NCBI GenBank assembly: GCA_015059965.1
Contig: SUZM01000013.1
Span: 1 to 64,000, forward strand
Source: Rikenellaceae bacterium
Lineage (GTDB): Bacteria; Bacteroidota; Bacteroidia; Bacteroidales; Rikenellaceae
Length of the DNA stretch: 64,000 bases
Direction of reading: 5' to 3'
Shown here: positions 49,080 through 57,690 of the stretch, in pieces
How the letters are laid out: each line of letters opens with the position of its first letter
Numbering within the stretch: position 1 is the first letter of the stretch
The notes under the pieces: generated by a model
Told to the model about the DNA's origin: nothing
Seen by the model: only the letters and a program-made list of their open reading frames with translations
Databases searched by the model: none
Position numbers and translations under genes: made by a program

Positions 49080-49111
49080 CAAAATTAGGCATTATGGCGA
49101 AGATTTCCAAA
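49080..49111 (-). promoter_or_regulatory. phoA promoter
   Basis: On the minus strand TTTG at 49111-49108 and TAATTTTG at 49087-49080 are spaced by 20 bases. A TATATTTG on the plus strand at 49120-49127 serves the divergent ung gene. Confidence 0.8.
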
Positions 49112-49119
49112 ATTTTTCC

Positions 49120-49127
49120 TATATTTG
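49120..49127 (+). promoter_or_regulatory. -7 element of ung
   Basis: TATATTTG, 44 bases ahead of the ung start codon. A TTTG at the usual spacing is not seen. Confidence 0.55.
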
Positions 49128-49171
49128 CTTCGAAACAGAGACCGACAACCAACCAATAAGAGTAGAAAAAG

Positions 49172-49834
49172 ATGGAAGTCCGAATAGCCGAAGATTGGAA
49201 AGCGCTCCTGCACGAAGAGTTTGAAAAGCCCTATTTCAGGGAGCTTGTGGCGTTTGTGCGCCAAGAGTACGCCTCGGGGAGCGTCTATCCCCAAGGCCGA
49301 AACATCTTTCGGGCCTTCGACAAGTGCCCCTTCGACCGCCTGAAGGTGGTCATCATCGGGCAGGATCCCTACCACGGCGAGGGACAGGCCAACGGACTCT
49401 GCTTCTCGGTGGGGGCCGGCGTACCCTTCCCTCCGTCGCTGCAAAACATCTTCAAGGAGGTGGCCGCAGATACCGGGCGACCGATCCCGACCACGGGCGA
49501 GTTGGATCGCTGGGCCGAGCAGGGGGTGCTGCTCCTGAATGCCGTGCTCACGGTGCGGGCCCACGAGGCGGCCTCGCATGCCGGCCGCGGCTGGGAGCTC
49601 TTCACCGATGCCGTGGTGCGGGCCATTGCCCGCGAAAAGCAGGGGGTGGTCTATATGCTCTGGGGCAGCTATGCCCAGAAGAAGGGGGCCATTGCCGACC
49701 CCACGCGCAACTGCATCCTCAAGGCCGTACACCCCTCTCCCCTCTCGGCCTACCGCGGCTTCTTCGGCTGCCGCCACTTCTCGCAGGCCAATGCCTACCT
49801 GCGCAGCATGGGCCGGGAGGAGATCCTTTGGTAG
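49172..49834 (+). CDS. ung: Uracil-DNA glycosylase, family 1
   Basis: A 220-residue family 1 UDG that removes uracil from DNA. The water-activating motif VIIGQDPYHGEGQANGL carries Asp 65; the LLNAVLTVRA strand carries the uracil-specific Asn; the minor-groove loop HPSPLSAYRGF carries His 187. All catalytic positions are intact, in contrast to the divergent UDG-like protein at 3757. The length is normal. The gene is followed by a 173-base gap before htpG. Confidence 0.97.
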   Translation: MEVRIAEDWKALLHEEFEKPYFRELVAFVRQEYASGSVYPQGRNIFRAFDKCPFDRLKVVIIGQDPYHGEGQANGLCFSVGAGVPFPPSLQNIFKEVAADTGRPIPTTGELDRWAEQGVLLLNAVLTVRAHEAASHAGRGWELFTDAVVRAIAREKQGVVYMLWGSYAQKKGAIADPTRNCILKAVHPSPLSAYRGFFGCRHFSQANAYLRSMGREEILW

Positions 49835-50007
49835 CCTACGGTCCAAAAGCCATCCTCTGCTCATGACAAAATGTCAGTTTCGACTCATCTGGCACACCCT
49901 TTGATCGTCCGCAAATCAAAAACCGGGCTATCGGCAAGCGGGCAACCCCGTGGCCGTAGATTAGCCAGGCTGTTATAAACCGAGCAATTTAAACAAGAGG
50001 ATAAAAC

Positions 50008-52065
50008 ATGGCAAATGGAAAAATCGGGGTTACGACCGAGAACATCTTCCCCGTGATCAAAAAGTTTCTCTATTCGGATCATGAGATCTTCCTGCGCGAG
50101 CTGGTCTCGAATGCCGTAGATGCCACCCAGAAGCTGAAGACCCTCTCCTCGAAGGGGGAGGTGCAGGGCGAGCTGGGCGACCTGACGATCCAAATCCGCG
50201 TGGATAAGCAGGCCCGCACCCTTACGGTTACGGATCGCGGCATCGGCATGAGCGAAGAGGAGGTCGATCGCTACATCAACCAGATCGCCTTCTCGGGGGC
50301 CGAGGAGTTCATGGCCAAGTATCAGGATCAGGCCATCATCGGCCACTTCGGTCTGGGCTTCTACTCCTCGTTCATGGTCTCCGACCGCGTGGAGATCTTC
50401 AGCCGCTCCTACCGCGAGGGGGCCAAGGCCGTACATTGGAGCTGCGCCGGCACGCCCGAGTTTGAGATGGAGGAGTTGGCGGACGAGCGCGAGCGCGGCA
50501 CGGAGATCGTGCTGCACCTCTCGGAGGAGTGTGCCGAGTATGCCGACGAGCAGAAGATCGAGGAGCTCTTGAAGCGGTACTGCCGCTTCCTGCCCGTGCC
50601 CATCCAGTTCGGCTACGTCAAGGAGTGGAAGGAGGGCAAATATGTGGATACCGAGAAGCCCAACATCATCAACCGGGTGGAGCCCCTCTGGACCCGCAAG
50701 CCCACGGAGCTCAGCGAGGAGCAGTACAAGGAGTTCTACCACGAGCTCTACCCCGCAAGCGAGGAGCCCTTGTTCTCGATTCACCTGAATATCGACTACC
50801 CGTTCCACCTCACCGGCATTCTCTACTTCCCGAAGATTCACAACAACTTCGAGATTCAGCGCAACCGCATCCAGCTCTACTGCAACCAGGTCTATGTGAC
50901 GGATCAGGTCGAGGGGATCGTTCCGGAGTACCTCACGCTGCTACATGGTGTGATCGACTCGCCCGATATCCCGCTCAACGTCTCGCGCAGCTACCTGCAG
51001 AGCGACTCGAACGTCAAGAAGATCTCCGGCTACATCACCCGCAAGGTGGCCGACCGCCTGCAGGAGCTCTTTACGACGATGCGCACCGACTATGAGCAGA
51101 AGTGGGACGATCTGAAGATCTTCATTCAGTACGGCATCCTCACCGACGAGAAGTTTGCCGAGAAGGCCCAAAACTTCATGCTCTGGAAGAGCACCGAGGG
51201 CAAGTACTTTACGGCCGAGGAGTACACCGCCCTGGTCAAGGAGCAGCAGACCGACAAGAACAACCAGCTGATTCTGCTCTACGTCGATGATGTGGAGGAG
51301 AAGCACGCCTTCCTTGCGGCGGCCAAGGCCAAAGGCTACGACGTGCTGGAGATGAACGGTCAGCTCGACAACCACTACATCAACTGGTACGAATCGAAAC
51401 ACACCGACTGCCGCTTTGTCCGCGTGGACAGTGATGTGGTCGAGAAACTGATTCAGAAGGCCGAGCCGCTGAAGATCTCCCTCTCGGAGGCACAGCAGGA
51501 GCTTTTGCGCCCTGTCTTCGAGAGCCAGATGCCCCAGGACGAGAAGATCCACTACTCGATCTCGTTCGAGGCCATGGAGCCCGAGGAGGCCCCCGTGGTG
51601 ATTACCCAGAACGAGTTCATGCGCCGCATGAAGGAGATGGCCCAGATGGGGGGCGGCGGCATGAGCCAGTTCTACGGCCAGATGCCCGACAGCTTCACCA
51701 TTGCCGTGAATGGCAACCACCCCATCGTGATCGATATCCTGGGGAAGGTGGAGAGCGCCTATGGCGACAAGCTGAAGTCCATCACCAAGAAGATCGACGC
51801 CGCAGTGAGCGAGGAGCGCCGCTTCGAGGAGCTCACAACGTCGAAGAAGGAGGAGGAGCTCACGGCCGAGGAGAAGTCCCTGCGCGAGGAGCTCTCGAAA
51901 AAGGTGGTCACGCTGCGCGACGAGCGCAACGAACGCCTCAAGGAGATTGGTCGCGAGAACAAACTCGTCAAGCAGATCATCGACCTGGCCCTGCTGTCGA
52001 ACGGCATGCTGAAGGGCAAGAGCCTGACAGACTTCATCCAGCGCTCGATCTCGCTGATCGAGTAA
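50008..52065 (+). CDS. htpG: Molecular chaperone HtpG (Hsp90)
   Basis: A 685-residue Hsp90. The GHKL ATPase domain shows EIFLRELVSNAVDATQKL (Mg-binding Asn), TVTDRGIGMSEEEVDRYI and IGHFGLGFYSSFMV. The middle domain contains the catalytic-loop region NVSRSYLQSDSNVKKI, with its Arg contacting the gamma phosphate. A C-terminal dimerisation region follows, after a Gly/Met-rich patch (AQMGGGGMSQFYG, about 548-560). It helps fold and stabilise client proteins in the cytosol under stress. No CIRCE or heat-shock operator is recognised upstream. A terminator follows at 52088-52126. Confidence 0.97.
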   Translation: MANGKIGVTTENIFPVIKKFLYSDHEIFLRELVSNAVDATQKLKTLSSKGEVQGELGDLTIQIRVDKQARTLTVTDRGIGMSEEEVDRYINQIAFSGAEEFMAKYQDQAIIGHFGLGFYSSFMVSDRVEIFSRSYREGAKAVHWSCAGTPEFEMEELADERERGTEIVLHLSEECAEYADEQKIEELLKRYCRFLPVPIQFGYVKEWKEGKYVDTEKPNIINRVEPLWTRKPTELSEEQYKEFYHELYPASEEPLFSIHLNIDYPFHLTGILYFPKIHNNFEIQRNRIQLYCNQVYVTDQVEGIVPEYLTLLHGVIDSPDIPLNVSRSYLQSDSNVKKISGYITRKVADRLQELFTTMRTDYEQKWDDLKIFIQYGILTDEKFAEKAQNFMLWKSTEGKYFTAEEYTALVKEQQTDKNNQLILLYVDDVEEKHAFLAAAKAKGYDVLEMNGQLDNHYINWYESKHTDCRFVRVDSDVVEKLIQKAEPLKISLSEAQQELLRPVFESQMPQDEKIHYSISFEAMEPEEAPVVITQNEFMRRMKEMAQMGGGGMSQFYGQMPDSFTIAVNGNHPIVIDILGKVESAYGDKLKSITKKIDAAVSEERRFEELTTSKKEEELTAEEKSLREELSKKVVTLRDERNERLKEIGRENKLVKQIIDLALLSNGMLKGKSLTDFIQRSISLIE

Positions 52066-52087
52066 CGGAGCCTACCCTGCACCAAAC

Positions 52088-52126
52088 GGCCGGGAGCGGA
52101 GTGAAATCCGCCCCGGTCTTTTTTTT
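52088..52126 (+). terminator. htpG terminator
   Basis: GGCCGGGAGCGGA at 52088-52100 pairs with TCCGCCCCGGTC at 52107-52118 with one mismatch, followed by eight T. Confidence 0.85.
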
Positions 52127-52275
52127 GCGGCACACGCCATGGAGAGTCTGAACGAGGGCACACAAGGCCCGGCCGAGAAGCATAGAGCGGTGGCGGCAGA
52201 GGGGGATAAGGAGAATGAGGTGGATGAGGAGGACGAAAACAAAAAAACGAGGTCGGATAACCCACCTCGTTTTAG

Positions 52276-52349
52276 TGACACCGACAGGACTCAAACCTGT
52301 AACCTTCTGATCCGTAGTCAGATGCTCTATTCAATTAAGCTACGGTGCC
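52276..52349 (-). tRNA. tRNA-Arg (anticodon ACG)
   Basis: On the minus strand the 74 bases fold into a full cloverleaf. The acceptor stem is GGCACCG with CGGTGTC (one G-U). The anticodon stem-loop is TCTGA-CTACGGA-TCAGA with anticodon ACG, the T-arm is CAGG-TTTGAGT-CCTG, and the discriminator is A. CCA is not encoded. ACG is normally deaminated to ICG and reads CGU, CGC and CGA. Confidence 0.96.
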
Positions 52350-52678
52350 GAATTGCGAGTGCAAATATACGGCGTTTTTTCTTTCCCACCAAATATTTTT
52401 TAATCTTTTTTCAAAATATTTTTTACCTCCTTCGCCAATGCGCTGTAAATCAGCCGAAAGAAAAACAAAATATTTTTTTACCTCAAAAAGAGAGGGGCTG
52501 TCCAACAAGTAGTGTTGCGACAGCCCCTTACCGTAGAAGTTGTATAACAAGTGGGATTTCAAGGCTTGCGAAGCGCTCGAAAGCGGAATTTACCAAGCGT
52601 AAATGAGCATTTTGAGCGCGAGCGTAACGCGGAAATCACCTGGTTAGAGAGCTTCTTTTCTCAAACGGAGACCGATCG
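52350..52678. other. Intergenic stretch with terminator and repeated GC-rich segment
   Basis: No gene. AT-rich runs (AAATATTTTTTA types) occupy 52370-52480. A terminator hairpin is at 52493-52528 (AGGGGCTGTC/GACAGCCCCT). From about 52560 to 52650 two related halves, AAGCGGAATTTACC and AACGCGGAAATCACC, are preceded by inverted AGCGCTCG/CGAGCGC-like words. This may be a decayed repeat element. Confidence 0.6.
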
Positions 52679-53716
52679 TTACCGAATAAGGCTCTTGAGG
52701 GTCTCCATCACGCCCTCGCCGCGCAGCTGCGTAGCCACGATCTTACCCTCGGGCGAGATCAGGAAGTTCGAGGGGATCGACTGCACGGCATACTGGTCGA
52801 TCTGATCCGAGCCGGTGCCGATCACATTCACCCAGTTCATCTCGTGGGCGGGCAGGAAGGCCTTCCAGGCCTCGGCATCGTGGTCCAGCGACACGCCATA
52901 GATCTCAAAGCCCTTGTCGTGGAAGGCCTTGTAGGCCTCCACCAGGTGGGGGATCTCCTTCTTGCAGGGACCGCACCAGGTAGCCCAGAAGTCGATGAGC
53001 ACCCACTTCCCCTCGCCGATGAGCGACGAGAGCGCCACGGTCTCCCCCTCGGGGTTTTGCAACGCCAGCTCCATGTAGGGCTGACCCACCTCCGTGGCGG
53101 CCTTGGCATCAATGGCCTCGTTGATCTTGGCCACGATATTCGAAGCCTGCACCTCGGGCGAGAGCGAAGCCACCAGCTCGCGCAGCTCGTCCGTCGGCAT
53201 GCCGGCATACTGCGTGGCGATCAGATAGGCACTGAAGAGGTTCTCCTTGTTGGCATTCACCGAAGCCTCGGTCAGCGAGTCGGCACGGTTGGCCACGGCC
53301 ATCTGCTGCTCGGGGGTCTCGGCCAGCATAAAGGAGGTCTGGAGCTCCTGCATGGCACGCTGGTAGGCACCCATCGCCTCGTTGGCGGGGTCGCCGCTTA
53401 CGGGCCAGGCACCCTGCTCCTCGAAGCTGAGGGTATAGTTGCCCCCCTGCTCCACAAAGATATAGGTAGCTACCGGCTCCTGCTTTTCATCGGTGGAGAA
53501 GGCAACCAGCGAGGGGTGCTCCACCTTACCCTCGAGGACGAAATTTCCCTCGGCATCCACGGCGGCGGCGGCCAGCAGGTCATTCTCCTCTACCCAGGGC
53601 AGGCGCAGATAGACCGAGTCGTAACCCTCCGGCACCTGTCCCGTGAGGGTGAAGTTGTTGTTCGCACAGCTGCAAAGTCCTGCAGCGGCCAAAACGGCAA
53701 AAATTCTCTTTTTCAT
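52679..53716 (-). CDS. TlpA-like thioredoxin-fold lipoprotein with DUF4369-type N-domain
   Basis: A 345-residue lipoprotein (GLCSC, Cys 17). Residues 20-105 form a beta-rich domain like DUF4369 (NFTLTGQVPEGYDSVYLRLP), residues 110-210 a helical middle part, and residues 212-345 a TlpA/AhpC-type thioredoxin fold with the redox motif WCGPC (Cys 248 and Cys 251) in VLIDFWATWCGPCKKEIPHL and the cis-Pro region QSIPSNFLIS. It likely reduces or oxidises disulfides in the periplasm, in line with the many Bacteroidetes proteins of this layout. Monocistronic on the minus strand. Confidence 0.92.
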   Translation of the reverse strand: MKKRIFAVLAAAGLCSCANNNFTLTGQVPEGYDSVYLRLPWVEENDLLAAAAVDAEGNFVLEGKVEHPSLVAFSTDEKQEPVATYIFVEQGGNYTLSFEEQGAWPVSGDPANEAMGAYQRAMQELQTSFMLAETPEQQMAVANRADSLTEASVNANKENLFSAYLIATQYAGMPTDELRELVASLSPEVQASNIVAKINEAIDAKAATEVGQPYMELALQNPEGETVALSSLIGEGKWVLIDFWATWCGPCKKEIPHLVEAYKAFHDKGFEIYGVSLDHDAEAWKAFLPAHEMNWVNVIGTGSDQIDQYAVQSIPSNFLISPEGKIVATQLRGEGVMETLKSLIR

Positions 53717-53770
53717 AGTACTTTTTTATTTTTGGTGATTTCTATTTAGGTTTCAGCAAATAGTTTACAA

Positions 53771-53852
53771 TACACTATTCAAAATTATTCTCCTTGTCAT
53801 TGGGAATATTAGCAGAGAATATTTTGGTGCGTAAGCCCAATTTTGAATTTTA
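53771..53852. repeat. AT-rich interspersed repeat, copy next to ruvC
   Basis: A segment starting ATTCAAAATTATTCTCCTTG, continuing with an AATATTA...GAATATTTTGG core and ending AATTTTGAATTTTA. It aligns with 56110-56205 and, in its right part, with about 63873-63935. The ends are inverted repeats (TTCAAAATT / AATTTTGAA). Confidence 0.6.
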
Positions 53853-54464
53853 TTTCACCCTCTCCGGGTGCTCCTTGAGGAACTTCTCCCAACTGCTGCT
53901 CCCCTTCTTGCTCACCGACTTCAGGCCGCCACCCAGGCCCTTCGATCGGGCCTCGCCCAGCGCCTCGTTGAGCACATTATGGTCCATATAGTAGTGGCAT
54001 AGGGCCACCGCCATCCCATCCGTGGCATCGAGGCGGCGCGGGGGCTCCTCGATCTTGAGGGTGGCCCTCACGATGCCGGCCACCTGCTCCTTCGAGGCCG
54101 ATCCCGACCCGGCGATCGACTGTTTGATGCGACTCGGGGCATACTCGAAGACGGGCAGGTCGCGGCTCAAGGCAGCCGCCATGGCCACCCCCTGGGCACG
54201 GCCCAACTTGAGCATCGACTGCACATTCTCGCCAAAGAAGGGGCTCTCCAAAGCCACCTCCTGAGGGGCATAGGCCTCGATCAGGGCCCCCACCCGCTCG
54301 AAGATGTAGCGCAGCTTGGCATAGGGATCGCTCATCTTATGCAGGTCGATATCGCCCAGGACCACCGAGCGCACCGCACGGCCCTCGACCTCGAGCACCC
54401 CATACCCCATATAGTTCGTGCCCGGGTCGATGCCCATAATGCGGTATCTCTGCGCCTTACTCAC
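53850..54464 (-). CDS. ruvC: Holliday junction resolvase RuvC
   Basis: A 204-residue crossover-junction endonuclease that cuts four-way DNA junctions with RuvAB. The acidic catalytic residues are all present: Asp 13 ([14 protein letters not shown]), Glu 73 ([21 protein letters not shown]), Asp 146 and Asp 149 ([15 protein letters not shown]). The C-terminus has a 30-residue basic extension ([20 protein letters not shown]) not seen in the E. coli protein. It overlaps lpxD by 8 bases, so the two are translated together on the minus strand. Confidence 0.96.
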   Translation of the reverse strand: MSKAQRYRIMGIDPGTNYMGYGVLEVEGRAVRSVVLGDIDLHKMSDPYAKLRYIFERVGALIEAYAPQEVALESPFFGENVQSMLKLGRAQGVAMAAALSRDLPVFEYAPSRIKQSIAGSGSASKEQVAGIVRATLKIEEPPRRLDATDGMAVALCHYYMDHNVLNEALGEARSKGLGGGLKSVSKKGSSSWEKFLKEHPERVK

Positions 54465-55491
54465 CCTTCAGTTTCGTGAGCTCCTTTTCGAGGGTCAGGA
54501 CCTTGCGCGAGAGTTCAGGCAGGGTCTTGAAGACCGCCGAGGCGCGGTGGTACTGCATGCCCGGCAGGGCGGGATAGCCGAAGCGAGTCTCCCCGTCGGG
54601 GACATTCTTATCCAGGCCGCTCTTCGAGCCCACCATCACGCGGTTGCCGATCGTCACATGGTCGGCGATGCCCACCTGGCCCGCCAGGAAGCAGTGGCTA
54701 CCCACCTTCGAGGTGCCGGCAATGCCCGTCTGGGCCGACGATACGGTATGCTCACCGATCTGCACGTTGTGGCCGATCTGGATCAGGTTGTCGAGCTTCA
54801 CGCCGCGGCGGATGATCGTCGAGTCGGTCTTCGCGCGGTCGATACAGGTGTTGGCACCGATCTCCACATCGTCCTCGATGATCACATTACCCAGCTGCGG
54901 GATCTTGGCAAACGAGCCGTCGGGCTTGGGGGCAAAGCCGAAGCCGTCGGCACCGATCACCGCCCCGGCATGGAGGATGCAACGGGCACCGACCCGACAA
55001 CCCTCATAGATCTTTACTCCCGGGTAGAGGATCGTACCCTCACCAATCTCGACCTTGTCGCCCACATAGACCTGGGGGTAGATCTGGCACCCCTTGCCGA
55101 TCTTGGCTCCCGCCTCGATAACGGCAAAGTCGCCAACGTAGCACCCCTCGCCCACCTCGGCCGTCTCCGAGATCGAGCACATCTTCGAGAGGCCCTGCTT
55201 CTTAGGGCGCATGGCATTATACATCTCCAGGAGCTGCAACACGGCGGCTCCGGCATCCTCCACCTTGATCAGCGTGGCCTTCACCTCCTGCTTGGGCTCG
55301 AAGGAGCGGTTGCACAACACAATCGAGGCCTCCGTAGTATACAGATAGGGCTCATACTTCGGATTGGTCAGGTAGGCCATCGAACCGGCCTTGCCCTCCT
55401 CTATCGAACTCACGGTCGATACCATCGTATCCTTATCGCCAACCACCTCACCTTGAAGCAGGCCGGCAATCATCTCTGCTGAAAACTCCAT
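54457..55491 (-). CDS. lpxD: UDP-3-O-acylglucosamine N-acyltransferase
   Basis: A 344-residue LpxD that adds the second hydroxyacyl chain in lipid A synthesis. The N-terminal uridine-binding domain covers about 1-100 ([26 protein letters not shown]). A left-handed beta-helix of hexapeptide repeats covers about 105-300 ([22 protein letters not shown]), with the catalytic His in [13 protein letters not shown], and a C-terminal helix ends in coiled-coil residues ([20 protein letters not shown]). It is upstream of ruvC in a two-gene operon. Confidence 0.96.
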   Translation of the reverse strand: MEFSAEMIAGLLQGEVVGDKDTMVSTVSSIEEGKAGSMAYLTNPKYEPYLYTTEASIVLCNRSFEPKQEVKATLIKVEDAGAAVLQLLEMYNAMRPKKQGLSKMCSISETAEVGEGCYVGDFAVIEAGAKIGKGCQIYPQVYVGDKVEIGEGTILYPGVKIYEGCRVGARCILHAGAVIGADGFGFAPKPDGSFAKIPQLGNVIIEDDVEIGANTCIDRAKTDSTIIRRGVKLDNLIQIGHNVQIGEHTVSSAQTGIAGTSKVGSHCFLAGQVGIADHVTIGNRVMVGSKSGLDKNVPDGETRFGYPALPGMQYHRASAVFKTLPELSRKVLTLEKELTKLKGE

Positions 55492-55578
55492 TCTTCTACT
55501 CTTCTATTCTTTAGTTTTTCTATTCTTTGGTTTTACTTCGGTTGGGGGTCGGGAACGAAACGTCCGCAACCTCCAAAC

Positions 55579-56046
55579 CTATATATACTTTTTCAAATCA
55601 ACGCCTTGGGGCAGGAACTCCGTCACCTCGCGCCCGAAGGCCACCAGCTCGCGCACGGTCGAGGAGCTGATGTCGGCCACCTCCGCCGGGGTGAAGAGCA
55701 GGAGGGTGGTCAGCTGCGGATAGAGCCGTCGATTGGCCGCGGCCATGGTCTTCTCATACTCAAAATCGACCGTATTGCGCACCCCGCGCAGCAGGGCCGA
55801 GGCCCCGATCTGCAGGGCAAAATCCCCCGTAAGCCCCTGGTAGATAACCACCTCCACACGCTCATCCTGCGCATAGAGCTCCTCAATGAGCCTTTGGCGA
55901 GCCTCCACAGAGAGAAAACCGCGCTTCTGCACATTCTCGCCAATGGCAATCACCACCCGATCAAAGAGCCGCAAGGCCTCCTCGACCAACGCCTCATGCC
56001 CCCGGGTAAAGGGATCAAACGACCCCGCAAAAACCACCTTTCTCAT
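55579..56046 (-). CDS. coaD: Phosphopantetheine adenylyltransferase
   Basis: A 155-residue nucleotidyltransferase for the penultimate step of coenzyme A synthesis. It has the T/H-x-G-H signature in VVFAGSFDPFTRGHEALVEEAL (His 17), LLRGVRNTVDFEYEKTMAAANR, and the ISSSTVRE nucleotide motif. The ATG at 56046 is the family-standard start. The ATG at 56091 is excluded because the TATCTTTG -7 element at 56088-56081 lies downstream of it. It ends 87 bases before lpxD and may share its transcript. Confidence 0.95.
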   Translation of the reverse strand: MRKVVFAGSFDPFTRGHEALVEEALRLFDRVVIAIGENVQKRGFLSVEARQRLIEELYAQDERVEVVIYQGLTGDFALQIGASALLRGVRNTVDFEYEKTMAAANRRLYPQLTTLLLFTPAEVADISSSTVRELVAFGREVTEFLPQGVDLKKYI

Positions 56047-56080
56047 CTTCCGCTCCATCGCCTTTCTAACTTGTAAAGGA

Positions 56081-56088
56081 CAAAGATA
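56081..56088 (-). promoter_or_regulatory. coaD -7 element
   Basis: TATCTTTG on the minus strand. A TTTG at 56109-56106 is spaced by 17 bases, slightly short of the usual 19-20. Confidence 0.6.
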
Positions 56089-56109
56089 CAAAATAATTCA
56101 AAATTCAAA

Positions 56110-56205
56110 ATGCAAAATTCAAAATTATTCTCCTTGCTACTGGAAATATTACCAAAGGAGATTATCACCAAAGAATATTTCGGGGCACAAGCCAAATTCT
56201 AATTT
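56110..56205. repeat. AT-rich interspersed repeat, copy next to coaD
   Basis: It shares the AAAATTCAAAATTATTCTCC start and the GGAAATATTACCA...AGAATATTTCGGGGC core with 53771-53852, and has a 12-15 base insertion relative to it. It ends AAATTCTAATTTCC. Confidence 0.6.
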
Positions 56206-56337
56206 CCGCACTTCGTCATCCCGAGGAGCCACAGGCGACGTGGGGATCTTTTTATGGGCGAAATATCCCACAGATAAGTCGCAGATAAAAAGATTGCCAC
56301 GCTCACGCTGTTCGCTCGCAATGACGCAGAAAAAGGA

Positions 56338-56427
56338 CTCATTACTCATTGTTCATTGCTCATTGTTCATTGTTCATTGCTCATTGCTCATTACTCATTA
56401 CTCATTACTCATTGCTCATTACTCATT
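56338..56427 (+). repeat. 7-base minisatellite
   Basis: About 13 head-to-tail units of the form CATTRYT (CATTGTT, CATTGCT, CATTACT). The unit variants are mixed rather than blocked. Confidence 0.85.
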
Positions 56428-56599
56428 CCCCTCCTCGCCATGACGCGTATAGAACAACCGCGCAAGCCAAACAATTTTGAATTTTGAATTGCCACCGGCT
56501 GCCGACTGCGCTCCGTGTGTAAAATAGGTATTTATGCCACCTTATATATCAATTATTATTGCGACCTTTGCAACCGAAAAAATCTATAAACTAAACAAT

Positions 56600-57646
56600 A
56601 TGAAGAAATTTTTTACCCTTTTGGCCGCCTTTGGCCTCTCCATGGTGAGCCTTCAGGCGCAGGAGCAGAGTGAGATGGATGCCCTCAACGCACGTCTCAC
56701 GGAGCTCGAGCAGAAGCAAGAGAAGCAGAATGCCCGCAACGAAAAGTGGGGCAAGATTGTAGAGAAACTCCCCGAGATCGGCGGTTTTGCCAAGATGACC
56801 TACAACTGGGACGATGCCGGGACCTCGAATTTTAAGATCAACTATGTGCGTGTGTGGTTGAACGGCAACATCTCGCGCCAGTTCGACTACAAGGTGCAGT
56901 TCGAGTTTGCCAAGCCCAAGCTCATTGATGCCTATGTACGCTGGAAGCCCACGACGGCCTTCAACATCCAGTTCGGTCAGTTCCACGTTCCCTTCTCGCT
57001 GGAGGGCCCGCTGAACCCCACCAAGTGGGAGACCATCGAGTCGGCCAAGGTGGTGGACGAGATCACCGGTCTGCCCGACACGCGCGACCTGGGCTTCGCC
57101 TTCTACGGTAAGTTCCTGAAGGCCAAGGACGAGCACTACCTCTTCGATTACAGCGTGGGAATCTTCCAGGGTGAGGGCAAGAACACCGACGACAAGAACA
57201 AGTCGAAGGATGTGATCGGCCGCCTGAAGTTCTTCCCCATCGAGGAGCTCTGCCTGACGGGTTCGTACAGCTACGGCGAGGCCGGCGAGGAGTACATCCG
57301 CAATCAGCGTGCCGCAGCCGGCGTGGAGTACAAGGGTGAGGCCCTCTCGATCCGTTCGGAGTACCTCTGGCACCAGCAGGGCAACGGCGAGCTGGCCGTC
57401 AAGAACGACGGTTGCTATGTGGTAGCCGCCTACAAGGTCAAGAATTTCGCCCCCACGTTGCGCTACAACTTCTACAACCAGCAGACCGCAGCCGGCCACC
57501 TCGAGCAGTCGGACTATGTGGTGGGTCTGAACTACATGCCCGTGAAGTATGTGAAGCTGCAGCTCAACTACACGCTCACGACCTTCTCCGAGAGCACGAT
57601 GAACAACCTGAACACGATCGGCTTTGCCGCCATCGCCATGTTCTAA
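56600..57646 (+). CDS. Porin of the phosphate-selective (OprP/O) type
   Basis: A 348-residue outer-membrane beta-barrel. The signal peptide ends SLQAQ. A short coiled coil follows (MDALNARLTELEQKQEKQNARNE, about 24-46), as in trimeric OprP-like porins, then alternating beta strands starting GGFAKMTYNWDDAGTSNFKI, with VRVWLNGNISRQFDYKVQFEF, FNIQFGQFHVPFSLEGPLNP and a terminal aromatic residue in GFAAIAMF. It probably passes anions. It is followed 44 bases later by a YeiH-type anion transporter gene, and the two could work together on one substrate. ATG at 56600 starts the signal peptide. Confidence 0.9.
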   Translation: MKKFFTLLAAFGLSMVSLQAQEQSEMDALNARLTELEQKQEKQNARNEKWGKIVEKLPEIGGFAKMTYNWDDAGTSNFKINYVRVWLNGNISRQFDYKVQFEFAKPKLIDAYVRWKPTTAFNIQFGQFHVPFSLEGPLNPTKWETIESAKVVDEITGLPDTRDLGFAFYGKFLKAKDEHYLFDYSVGIFQGEGKNTDDKNKSKDVIGRLKFFPIEELCLTGSYSYGEAGEEYIRNQRAAAGVEYKGEALSIRSEYLWHQQGNGELAVKNDGCYVVAAYKVKNFAPTLRYNFYNQQTAAGHLEQSDYVVGLNYMPVKYVKLQLNYTLTTFSESTMNNLNTIGFAAIAMF

Positions 57647-57690
57647 GCATAAGCCGTTAGCAACTTAAATAAAATCAAACCGTTATAATT

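Larger units (their letters stand above)
56089..56599. other. Repeat-rich intergenic stretch between coaD and the porin gene
   Basis: It contains an AT-rich interspersed repeat copy (about 56110-56205), then about 130 bases of unremarkable sequence, then a 7-base tandem repeat array (about 56338-56427), and an AATTTTGAATTTTGAATTG block at about 56467-56486. No gene is visible. Confidence 0.7.

Noticed and set aside
52139..52606. 155-codon frame over the tRNA-Arg region
   Set aside because: It runs across the tRNA gene and a terminator and has no family resemblance.
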